Source: Fimbriimonadaceae bacterium
Lineage (GTDB): Bacteria > Armatimonadota > Fimbriimonadia > Fimbriimonadales > Fimbriimonadaceae
Assembly (NCBI GenBank): GCA_947447315.1
Contig: CANFJD010000107.1
Span: forward strand, 1-8,423
Direction: 5' to 3'
Length of the DNA: 8,423 nt
Below the pieces are notes generated by a model. That model saw nothing but the letters and a program-made list of their open reading frames with translations, was not told where the DNA came from and did not search any database. The position numbers were made by a program, and so were the translations under genes. Of this stretch, positions 1 through 5,845 are shown piece by piece; the first letter of the stretch is position 1; each line of letters opens with the position of its first letter.

Positions 1-886
1 AGAGCGTATCGGACGTGAAAGATACGAACAGAAAGTCAATTCCCAGCAGACTCTGCGGTCGCCATTCCCATCGATCAATGGCGCGAGTCACTAGCAGAAG
101 GGAGTTGGCATCGAATCGGTGCGTAAACTTATCTCCCTGGTAATTCAAGTAGCTTTCTACGGCGAACAAGTCTTCGGCATCTGGCTGCCAGCGACGGCCA
201 AATTTGTGTTCCAAAGCAGCACCGCTTAGGAAACTGAGATGCCCTACCATGCGGGCGACCGCCAGCCCTTGCGAGGGAGGATCCGTTTCAGGGTAATCGC
301 CACCAAGGAATTTGGGATCGCGGAGTATGGCCTGGCGAGCCGTCTCGTTAAAGCCAATCTGCATCGCAGAATGAGCTGCTGCAGCAGCGGAGCAAAAGAC
401 GCGTCGCACGCGATTGGGATAGCGGGCTGACCACTCGAGGGCCTGCATTCCACCCATGGAGCCGCCGGCGACAAGTTGCCACCGCGGAATCGCAATCGCA
501 TCGGCTAATCGCGCTTGGATTTCCACCATATCCTCGACGGTTACCTTCGGAAATCGACTTCCCCACGGTTGACCATCGGGATGCCGGGAGGCTGGTCCCG
601 TAGTGCCTTGGCAGCCGCCAATGACATTGCTGCAAACAACGAAAAAACGGTTGGTGTCAATCGGCCGCCCAGGTCCGACCAGGCGATCCCACCATTGCAC
701 GCAGTTCGCATCGCTGGTGAGGGCGTGGCAGACCAAGACGGCGTTATCACCGGTGAAGGTTCCCCACGTCTGGTAGGCAATCGTGACGTCGGGGATCGAC
801 TTCCAAGGACCGACGGCTACGATTTCATTTGTGCCACCAGGGGCGGTCCGCTCATTCTCACGAAAGAGCCCGGGATCGATCGTCAC
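1..886 (-). CDS. metX: Homoserine O-acyltransferase (MetX), C-terminus cut by window edge
   Basis: This alpha/beta-hydrolase-fold enzyme transfers an acyl group (usually acetyl from acetyl-CoA) to the hydroxyl of L-homoserine in the cytoplasm, the first committed step toward methionine. I translated the minus strand from a GTG at 884-886; the frame stays open for 295 codons to the window edge. Family motifs appear in order: NVIGGCQGTTGPAS near residue 87, GGSMGGMQALEW with nucleophile Ser143 (bases 458-460), RDPKFLGGDY near 188, and YLNYQGDKF followed by RFDANS near 245-261. The catalytic Asp and His lie in the missing C-terminal part. GTG is chosen because an in-frame TAA lies only nine bases upstream and no ATG or TTG lies between. 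No Shine-Dalgarno sequence is visible, so the start is somewhat uncertain. The gene begins 37 bases after the upstream acetyltransferase gene, so co-transcription is likely. Acetyl versus succinyl specificity cannot be decided here. Confidence 0.93.
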   Translation of the reverse strand, partial: MTIDPGLFRENERTAPGGTNEIVAVGPWKSIPDVTIAYQTWGTFTGDNAVLVCHALTSDANCVQWWDRLVGPGRPIDTNRFFVVCSNVIGGCQGTTGPASRHPDGQPWGSRFPKVTVEDMVEIQARLADAIAIPRWQLVAGGSMGGMQALEWSARYPNRVRRVFCSAAAAAHSAMQIGFNETARQAILRDPKFLGGDYPETDPPSQGLAVARMVGHLSFLSGAALEHKFGRRWQPDAEDLFAVESYLNYQGDKFTHRFDANSLLLVTRAIDRWEWRPQSLLGIDFLFVSFTSDTL

Positions 887-923
887 TTGAACAATTTACC
901 GTTTTGAGAAAACAACCGGAGTG

Positions 924-2069
924 CTAGTACCGCTCCAATAAGTACACATTCCTAGCCGGGAAGACCTTCGTATAGCCCAGAGGATTAGTGCCTTCAACCC
1001 ACCCATCCTGGGCTAACTCTTCCAGGCTGGGCATTCCGAGAATCGCCTGGATGAACGTCTTCTCCGTGAAAACAATCTTAGAACCGTGCGGATCGGTATT
1101 GGATTTCTCGACGATGCACTCATCTGGCCGAGCGATGACACGCCACGGGCCAGTGTTTTCCGGGATGGTTTCGTCATGAACGGTGACCGTGAATTCAGTC
1201 TCACTTTCGGCCCTTAATGTGGCGAGCAGCTTGGGTACGTCCAGCGCTCGGTACATGGCCGGATGGGTGGCGGTGACGTCTACCGCTTGATCCGAAAAAA
1301 TCGTAGTCATCGGACCGTTTGCGGGCTCGAACCATTTCAAGCCTTGTTTATTAACGGCGATGCCACGAAGAACTCCCAATATGGCCTCGTAGCCCGCGCG
1401 CGTGCTCCAAACTACTTCGCCGATAGAATCCACAGACCAGAAATCGGTCTTGTGCCCTACGACGGCGTATGCCTCAACTGGGTCGCCGGCAGCGTAGATC
1501 TGCAACGGTCGGCCCTCGGCGGTAATGCGTTGCCACATCAATTCTCCCGTCCGGATCACCCCTCCGGGACGCCGCATGGTGAAGAGTCGATGACATTCGG
1601 CGAGTTCCGGCCAGGCTTCGGGGCCGAGACGGCGGATCGGGAGCGAACTTGTAATCTTTGGGAATCGATCGGCCCGAACCGTGACTTCCAGGCGAGCACC
1701 GGCAGTTTCGTAACCGGCGCGGCGATAGAAAGTTTCTCGGAAAGCGAAAAGCTGGGACAGGGCAGCACCCTCTTCGCGGGACTGTCTCACACATGCCTTC
1801 ATCATCCGGGTGCCTACTCCTCCTCGCTCATCGGGCGGGACAGCCACGGCCGCGACTCCGACCCCCGGCACAACGGAGCTTCCTACCACCGTTGGAAGGT
1901 CCAACACTGAATAGCCACCAACGACCCGATCAGACTCAATCGCGGCGTAATGACGCCCATATTTCGATGGCCAATTTTCGGGAGGAATCGGGTTCCCACT
2001 GTTATAGACCACGGCCCGAATGTCAAAAAACTTTTCCTCGTCGGCGGGCGTTATGGGGCGAACAAGCAC
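924..2069 (-). CDS. Eis-like GNAT N-acetyltransferase with C-terminal SCP2-type domain
   Basis: A 381-residue protein of the Eis type: an N-terminal GNAT domain, a second GNAT-like region, and a C-terminal sterol-carrier-like fold. The acetyl-CoA-binding motif is visible at residues 72-87 (VAAVAVPPDERGGVGT, with RGGVGT as the pyrophosphate loop). It is followed by FYRRAGYETAG at 114-124, the region that in Eis holds the tyrosine acting as general acid (Tyr115 or Tyr120 here). The protein ends in an aromatic residue, Tyr381; in mycobacterial Eis the free C-terminal carboxylate of an aromatic residue acts as the general base, so the architecture looks catalytically complete. Its length is close to the roughly 400 residues usual for the family. 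The start is GTG, with an in-frame TAA nine bases upstream and no clear Shine-Dalgarno sequence. Eis proteins acetylate amines such as aminoglycosides or protein lysines; the substrate here is unknown. It precedes metX by 37 bases, probably in one transcript. Confidence 0.85.
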   Translation of the reverse strand: MLVRPITPADEEKFFDIRAVVYNSGNPIPPENWPSKYGRHYAAIESDRVVGGYSVLDLPTVVGSSVVPGVGVAAVAVPPDERGGVGTRMMKACVRQSREEGAALSQLFAFRETFYRRAGYETAGARLEVTVRADRFPKITSSLPIRRLGPEAWPELAECHRLFTMRRPGGVIRTGELMWQRITAEGRPLQIYAAGDPVEAYAVVGHKTDFWSVDSIGEVVWSTRAGYEAILGVLRGIAVNKQGLKWFEPANGPMTTIFSDQAVDVTATHPAMYRALDVPKLLATLRAESETEFTVTVHDETIPENTGPWRVIARPDECIVEKSNTDPHGSKIVFTEKTFIQAILGMPSLEELAQDGWVEGTNPLGYTKVFPARNVYLLERY

Positions 2070-2302
2070 AGAACTAGTTTAGTCGGATTGTGATGGTGGC
2101 GGGCCTTCTTTGCCCCTCTCTAACCAGCGAACTTGAGTACAATCCTTCTTTAGCGTCGCCTAAGCCGGGGCATTTAGAAACGCTAAACCTTATATCGTAA
2201 CTAACGAGCCCTTCTGCGGAAGTGGTATCTCACGTCGAAAGCCTGGCAATTGCGGCTTGACGAACCGCGACGGCCTCCAACCACCAAGGAGATCACAAAA
2301 CT
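2070..2302. other. Divergent intergenic region, promoters for both flanks expected
   Basis: This gap of 233 bases separates the divergent GNAT and ABC exporter genes, so it must hold at least two promoters. I see no convincing -35/-10 pair with proper spacing on either strand. TACAAT at about 2138-2143 and TATATC at about 2191-2196 look like -10 elements but have no good -35 partner. A 7-base inverted repeat, TTTAGCG at 2149-2155 and CGCTAAA at 2181-2187, spans 39 bases. A second TTTAG at 2173-2177 could pair with the same CTAAA. No coding potential is supported. Confidence 0.5.
2286..2293 (+). promoter_or_regulatory. Shine-Dalgarno sequence of the ABC exporter gene
   Basis: AAGGAGAT lies nine bases before the ATG at 2303. 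It supports this start codon for the 728-residue reading, so the N-terminal non-ABC domain is part of the protein. Confidence 0.85.
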
Positions 2303-4489
2303 ATGCCTGACGCACCAGTTGTGCGTGCCGAGTCTGGGCTTATCCCGGACGACACAAAATTTGACATTCGCTTAGAAAGCGACTTCGGGGACGACGGGCA
2401 GTTTGCCTTGCGGCACCTGGAAATCGCTAACGGCACCGTGCGCGTGACCGAAGCCAACGGCGCCACATCGTTTACAATTCCGATTGCCGAGATCAAATCG
2501 GCCCGGAATGAGCCACTGGTGGGTGGTGGTCGGTTGGAGATCACCACAACGGGTGGCGAAGTACTACCCATTATCAGCTACTCGCAAACCGTGGCCGCTA
2601 AGTTTAGCGAAGCCGCGCGCGGCATTGAGCAGCTGGCCAAGGGTCAGCCGCTTGAGATCAATATTAAGGACGAAAAGGTTCGTTGCCCTAAGTGCGACCG
2701 GCTCCTCCCAGAAAAAGATGGGATTTGCCCGGCTTGCGTTAACCGAGGCAAAACCATGCTGCGGATTGGCTCGTTTGTGCAGCCGTATCGGTGGCAAATG
2801 GCGGCTTTGGCCACCTTGTCTTTGGTGACCACGGTTCTGAACCTGTTGCCGCCATACATCCAGGGTCAATTGATTGACAAGGTTCTGAAGCAAGGTAAAG
2901 ACTTCAATCAGCTTTACATGCTGATGGCTGGCTGGCTGGCGATTCTGGCGATCAACTCGGTTTTACAGGTGGTCAACGGGCGAACCATTGCCTTTTTGGC
3001 TGGTCGCATTGCGGCTGACCTTCGGTCGGCGGTTTACCGAGCGATTGAGTTCCTTCAGCTCCAGTTCTTTGATAAGAAGCAGGTGGGAGCGATCGCTTCT
3101 CGCGTTACCAGTGACACCGACCGAGTTTGGGGCTTTCTGGTAGACGGAGTTCCCTACTTGCTGCTCAACGGGCTCACGTTGGTCGGCATTATTGGGTTCC
3201 TGTTCTATACGAATGCATTCCTGGCCGCCTGTATCCTGGCTCCGGTTCCGATCATTCTGGGGATTGGCGCTTTCTTCTGGAAGCCAATGTCGCAGATGTT
3301 TCACCGGGTGGGACAGAAGTGGGCGCGGTTCCACACCCAGCTCAACGAAAGCCTGATGGGCATCCGCGTGGTGAAGGTATTTGCCAACGAAGACAAGGAG
3401 TACGCCAAATTCCAGGATCGAAATCATGAATTGCGCGATGCCGGCGTGAGTGCCGACACGCGTTGGTACACGATCTTTGGGGCCATGTCTTTCTTTACCT
3501 CGCTGGGTGGACTGATCTGCTGGACGGTTGGCGGAACCATGGTGATGCACGGTCAGCTGAGTCTGGGCGAGTTCTGGCGGGTGACCGCTTACTTGGGTCT
3601 GGTTTACGGACCTTTGCAGTGGTTCTCGCAGGTGAACCAGTGGTTTAGTCGTGCCATGGCGGGAGCGGAGCGGATCTTTGAGGTGATTGACACCGACAAG
3701 GAGAATTACCGACCGGAAGGCATTAAGCACGAGATTAAGGGCGAGGTGACCTTTAGTGACGTTCGGTTTGGCTACGACAAATCGAACCCCGTTCTAAAAA
3801 ACATCACGTTTACCGCGAAGCCGGGCGAGATGATCGGATTGGTCGGTAAATCGGGCGCGGGTAAATCCACGACGATTAACCTGATCTGCCGATTCTATGA
3901 GCCCGATGCGGGGACGATTCTGATTGACGGCATCGACTACCGCGACATAGCGTTGCAGGATATGCGACGGCAGGTGGGAGTGGTGCTGCAGGAGCCGTTT
4001 TTGTTTAACGGAACGATTGCGGAGAACATTGCCTATGGGAATCCGGAAGCGACTCTGGACAAAGTGATCGAAGCGGCGAAGGCGGCTAATGCGCACAACT
4101 TCATCTTGTCGAAGCCCGATGGTTACGACACGATGGTGGGAGAGCGCGGCGGCAAAATGAGTGGCGGCGAGCGTCAGCGAATCTCGATTGCGCGGGCAAT
4201 TTTGCACGATCCGAAGGTGCTGATTCTGGACGAAGCGACCTCGTCGGTGGACGTGGAAACGGAGAAACAAATTCAGGAAGCCATTCAACGACTCATTAAG
4301 GGTCGGACGACTTTTGCGATTGCGCACCGACTTTCTACATTGCGAAATGCCTCGCGGCTGGTGGTTTTGGAGAAGGGCGAGATTGCCGAAATTGGTACTC
4401 ACGCCGAGCTGATGGAGAAGCAGGGCAAATTTTACGACTTGGTTCAAACCCAATCGGCTGTGCAAGAAATTATCGGAATCGGAAGCTAG
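2303..4489 (+). CDS. ABC exporter half-transporter with N-terminal soluble domain and zinc ribbon
   Basis: A 728-residue fused membrane and ATPase subunit, expected to work as a dimer in the inner membrane. Residues 1-120 form a soluble region rich in predicted beta strands, possibly PH-like. Four cysteines follow as CPKC and CPAC (C128, C131, C142, C145), a typical zinc ribbon. About six hydrophobic segments follow (near 167-187, 206-224, 283-303, 305-325, 391-413, 420-440). The ATPase domain is intact: Walker A GKSGAGKST at 515-523 (Lys521), Q-loop Gln563, signature SGGERQ at 620-625, Walker B ILDE at 641-644, switch His675 in AIAHRLST. The family is MsbA/lipid A exporter-like by the order membrane domain then ATPase. 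The substrate is not shown by sequence. A downstream DUF1854 gene suggests membership of the exporter group often labelled cyanophycin metabolism-associated; that assignment is from memory and by context. It is first in an apparent operon with the next two genes. Confidence 0.95.
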   Translation: MPDAPVVRAESGLIPDDTKFDIRLESDFGDDGQFALRHLEIANGTVRVTEANGATSFTIPIAEIKSARNEPLVGGGRLEITTTGGEVLPIISYSQTVAAKFSEAARGIEQLAKGQPLEINIKDEKVRCPKCDRLLPEKDGICPACVNRGKTMLRIGSFVQPYRWQMAALATLSLVTTVLNLLPPYIQGQLIDKVLKQGKDFNQLYMLMAGWLAILAINSVLQVVNGRTIAFLAGRIAADLRSAVYRAIEFLQLQFFDKKQVGAIASRVTSDTDRVWGFLVDGVPYLLLNGLTLVGIIGFLFYTNAFLAACILAPVPIILGIGAFFWKPMSQMFHRVGQKWARFHTQLNESLMGIRVVKVFANEDKEYAKFQDRNHELRDAGVSADTRWYTIFGAMSFFTSLGGLICWTVGGTMVMHGQLSLGEFWRVTAYLGLVYGPLQWFSQVNQWFSRAMAGAERIFEVIDTDKENYRPEGIKHEIKGEVTFSDVRFGYDKSNPVLKNITFTAKPGEMIGLVGKSGAGKSTTINLICRFYEPDAGTILIDGIDYRDIALQDMRRQVGVVLQEPFLFNGTIAENIAYGNPEATLDKVIEAAKAANAHNFILSKPDGYDTMVGERGGKMSGGERQRISIARAILHDPKVLILDEATSSVDVETEKQIQEAIQRLIKGRTTFAIAHRLSTLRNASRLVVLEKGEIAEIGTHAELMEKQGKFYDLVQTQSAVQEIIGIGS

Positions 4490-4510
4490 TCCGGCTTCGG
4501 AACGACCTAG

Positions 4511-4534
4511 TGACCTTGATTTATTGGAAGGTCA
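4511..4534 (+). repeat. Inverted repeat TGACCTT / AAGGTCA in ABC downstream leader
   Basis: A perfect 7-base inverted repeat (4511-4517 and 4528-4534) separated by ten bases lies 22 bases after the ABC stop codon. It could be an RNA stem-loop or a protein-binding palindrome. There is no T-run after it, so it is not a terminator. Its role is unknown. Confidence 0.4.
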
Positions 4535-4548
4535 AACGACATCATTAC

Positions 4549-4568
4549 GGAGCGAAATCTTTCGCTCC
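4549..4568 (+). promoter_or_regulatory. Stem-loop GGAGCGAA-ATCT-TTCGCTCC upstream of mini-ORF
   Basis: A perfect 8-base-pair stem with a four-base loop, in the leader between the ABC gene and the mini-ORF. It ends 12 bases before the strong ribosome-binding site at 4581. The following bases CTCTTACG are not a U-tract, so intrinsic termination would be weak at best. A role in mRNA processing, stability or translational control of the downstream cistrons is more plausible, but this is inference. Confidence 0.55.
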
Positions 4569-4580
4569 CTCTTACGAACC

Positions 4581-4589
4581 AAAGGAGGT
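4581..4589 (+). promoter_or_regulatory. Near-consensus Shine-Dalgarno sequence of the mini-ORF
   Basis: AAAGGAGGT is a near-perfect complement of the 16S rRNA 3' end and lies seven bases before the ATG at 4597. It is the strongest ribosome-binding site in the window, yet it opens a frame of only 16 codons. The real downstream start at 4708 has no comparable site. Confidence 0.8.
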
Positions 4590-4596
4590 TTCACAC

Positions 4597-4647
4597 ATGA
4601 ATATCACCGCAGAAAAGGCCCGACATCGTCGCTACGCCCTTTCCTGA
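4597..4647 (+). CDS. Putative 16-residue leader peptide (MNITAEKARHRRYALS)
   Basis: The frame opens with ATG, ideally spaced after a near-consensus ribosome-binding site, and ends at TGA 4645-4647. The peptide is basic, with three arginines, one histidine and one lysine among 16 residues, and has no hydrophobic segment. It lies between two stem-loops and the 113-residue gene. It is in the same frame as that gene, with no other stop between 4648 and 4707. It may therefore be a leader peptide that feeds ribosomes to the next start by reinitiation, the N-terminus of a longer protein interrupted by one TGA (nonsense mutation, sequencing error or recoding), or a stand-alone small protein. I do not recognise it. 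The evidence is the ribosome-binding site and position only. Confidence 0.5.
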   Translation: MNITAEKARHRRYALS

Positions 4648-4707
4648 CTGACCGCTCGACAGCGGCAACGGGATCGGGCATCGATCAGAGAGACAACCAA
4701 CAAGACA

Positions 4708-5049
4708 ATGCCCACCCTAGAAAAAAACACCATCCTGCCTGAGCCGGCGGTTTCTCGCGTCACCGACGTGCGAACCGCAATGGAGTCTCTGCGCGCCAGC
4801 GAAGGGCTCTTGGCGATGTTTGGCTTCGTCGTTCAACTTCATTCGATTCCGAACGGAATTCGGCTTGAGCTTCTATCCGATAAGGAAGCGCTGGGTCAGA
4901 TTGAAATTACCTACCTCGACAATTCGGCGATTCTGCAGGCTCCGGTCGTAGAACCGCGCTACCAGGCTTGCGGCTTGGAGGATGGCTTGCGCGCCGTGGC
5001 GGTGCGCTTGCTGTTTGGCCACCCCGTTGCCTACTTAGAGATTCGGTAA
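4708..5049 (+). CDS. Hypothetical protein, 113 residues, between ABC exporter and DUF1854 genes
   Basis: A small soluble protein with no signal peptide, membrane segment or motif that I recognise. The sequence suggests a mixed alpha/beta fold: an amphipathic helix near residues 22-38 (VRTAMESLRASEGLLAM), several strands between 40 and 80 (FVVQLHSI, IRLELLS, GQIEITYL, AILQAPV), and a helix near 88-103. There is one cysteine, in YQACGLEDG. Start ATG 4708 lacks a good ribosome-binding site. Translation may depend on reinitiation after the mini-ORF, which lies upstream in the same frame with a single TGA between, so an N-terminally longer product cannot be excluded. The gene sits on the same strand between the ABC exporter and the DUF1854 gene, 50 bases before the latter, so a job in the same pathway is likely by context only. 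Confidence 0.65.
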   Translation: MPTLEKNTILPEPAVSRVTDVRTAMESLRASEGLLAMFGFVVQLHSIPNGIRLELLSDKEALGQIEITYLDNSAILQAPVVEPRYQACGLEDGLRAVAVRLLFGHPVAYLEIR

Positions 5050-5069
5050 GCCTCGATGCCACTACCCAT

Positions 5070-5090
5070 CGGGCGAGCAACCCTCGCCCG
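5070..5090 (+). promoter_or_regulatory. Stem-loop CGGGCGAG-CAACC-CTCGCCCG before the DUF1854 start
   Basis: A perfect, GC-rich 8-base-pair stem with a five-base loop in the 50-base gap between the 113-residue gene and the DUF1854 gene. It ends nine bases before the ATG at 5100, occupying the place where a ribosome-binding site would be. The downstream bases CATCCTCTT are not a clean U-tract, so a terminator is possible but weak. It may reduce translation or transcription of the last gene relative to the others. Confidence 0.55.
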
Positions 5091-5099
5091 CATCCTCTT

Positions 5100-5573
5100 A
5101 TGAACGCCGCTGACCTTCAACTTTTTTATCACCCCAAAGATCGCTTGCGCATGACCGTGGGCGAGGATCGCTCTTACCCGACGGTGAAGCCAGTCTGGGC
5201 GGCGCCGCTTTCTCACCCGGAGAAGTACCTTTCACTGCTGGACGGCAAGGGCGACGAGATCACGACGATTCCAGATCCCGCTTCCCTTCCCGCGGCTTCT
5301 AAAGTCGCGGTGGACGCCGAGCTTTACCGTCGGTACTTAACGGCCGACATCGCCCAGGTGATTCACGCCAAGACCGAGTTCGGGGCAACCTACTGGACGG
5401 TGGACACCAACCGCGGTCGGCGTGATTTTGTCACTCAGAATCTTCAGGAAAATGCCCAGTGGCTATCACCGGTACACATCATGCTGATCGACGTCGACGG
5501 CAATCGGTTCGAGATCACCGACAAGACCGCCCTCGACACCAAGTCCCAAGAATTCATCGCGGCGATCCTCTAA
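5100..5573 (+). CDS. DUF1854-family protein, putative partner of the ABC exporter
   Basis: A 157-residue soluble protein that I recognise as DUF1854-like by its pattern. It has an N-terminal region with VKPVWAAPLSHPEKYLSL (near 29-46) followed by DGKGDEI, a central helix with YLTADIAQVIHA (79-90), the TYWTVDTNRG core (97-106), and a C-terminal MLIDVDGNRFEITD with LDTKSQEF (128-152). The biochemical role of DUF1854 is not known. Elsewhere these genes occur next to ABC exporters and are labelled cyanophycin metabolism-associated. Here the partner exporter gene lies two genes upstream on the same strand, which supports the assignment. ATG 5100 is chosen because the conserved pattern begins just after it; the frame is open back to 4968, but that stretch overlaps the previous gene and is arginine- and proline-rich without family match. 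No Shine-Dalgarno sequence is seen, and a stem-loop lies where it would be. Confidence 0.78.
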   Translation: MNAADLQLFYHPKDRLRMTVGEDRSYPTVKPVWAAPLSHPEKYLSLLDGKGDEITTIPDPASLPAASKVAVDAELYRRYLTADIAQVIHAKTEFGATYWTVDTNRGRRDFVTQNLQENAQWLSPVHIMLIDVDGNRFEITDKTALDTKSQEFIAAIL

Positions 5574-5797
5574 GGATTCTTTCTGGACAATCCCTGCGTC
5601 GACAAAGTCTAATCGTTTAACGCTCGCTGATTGCATCACAATCGAGCCAAAAAGTTTGAAAAGATCAGTGGTTTTGCAAAAAGCTCCTAGAGAATTAGCT
5701 TTACCAGGCAGCAAGGCGTCCGACTTGCCCTGAAAGCAGCGCTCGCTTCGTGTTTTTACGGTCAATGGGCATTGACGGAGCGATTGAAAACGATAAA
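5574..5797. other. Convergent intergenic region without a recognised gene
   Basis: This stretch separates the ends of the DUF1854 gene and rpoC. It is richer in A and T than the flanking genes. It holds only small palindromes, such as GTCAAT-GGGC-ATTGAC at 5761-5776 and AAAGCT/AGCTTT around 5680-5702. I see no supported coding frame and no recognisable RNA gene. Confidence 0.5.
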
Positions 5798-5833
5798 AAA
5801 ATGGCCGGGGAGTTTTGACTCCCCGGCCATTTT
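5795..5833 (-). terminator. Intrinsic terminator of rpoC, possibly bidirectional
   Basis: A perfect 16-base-pair stem (5798-5813 with 5818-5833) around the loop TTTG, with core GGCCGGGGAGT. Read on the minus strand it lies 13 bases after the rpoC stop codon and runs into seven T residues, a textbook Rho-independent terminator. On the plus strand the stem is followed by TTTTGCTTCT, so it may also stop transcripts coming from the DUF1854 operon. Confidence 0.93.
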
Positions 5834-5845
5834 GCTTCTGCCTAT

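Noticed and set aside
1263..1910. 215-residue plus-strand frame opposite the GNAT gene
   Set aside because: It is antisense to a gene with clear GNAT motifs and shows no protein family features.
2132..2200. Sigma-70 promoters in the divergent gap
   Set aside because: TACAAT and TATATC look like -10 boxes but neither has a reasonable -35 hexamer at 16-18 bases.
2963..4465. Long minus-strand frames (255 and 223 residues) opposite the ABC exporter gene
   Set aside because: They are antisense shadows of a well-supported ABC exporter and are H, R and Q-rich without motifs.
4549..4575. Intrinsic terminator after the ABC exporter gene
   Set aside because: The stem is good but it is followed by CTCTTACG and not a T-run, so I kept it as a stem-loop of unknown role.
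4524..4742. 72-residue open frame on the plus strand across the leader and mini-ORF
   Set aside because: It has no ribosome-binding site, overlaps the stem-loop, the mini-ORF and the start of the 113-residue gene, and its composition (R, T, H-rich) is not protein-like.
4968..5099. N-terminal extension of the DUF1854 frame upstream of ATG 5100
   Set aside because: The stretch overlaps the preceding gene by 82 bases and crosses the stem-loop. Its sequence is a shadow of the other frame, while the family pattern begins after 5100.
5466..5765. 99-residue minus-strand frame at the end of the DUF1854 gene
   Set aside because: It lies mostly antisense to the DUF1854 gene and in the AT-richer gap, with no ribosome-binding site and no recognisable motif.
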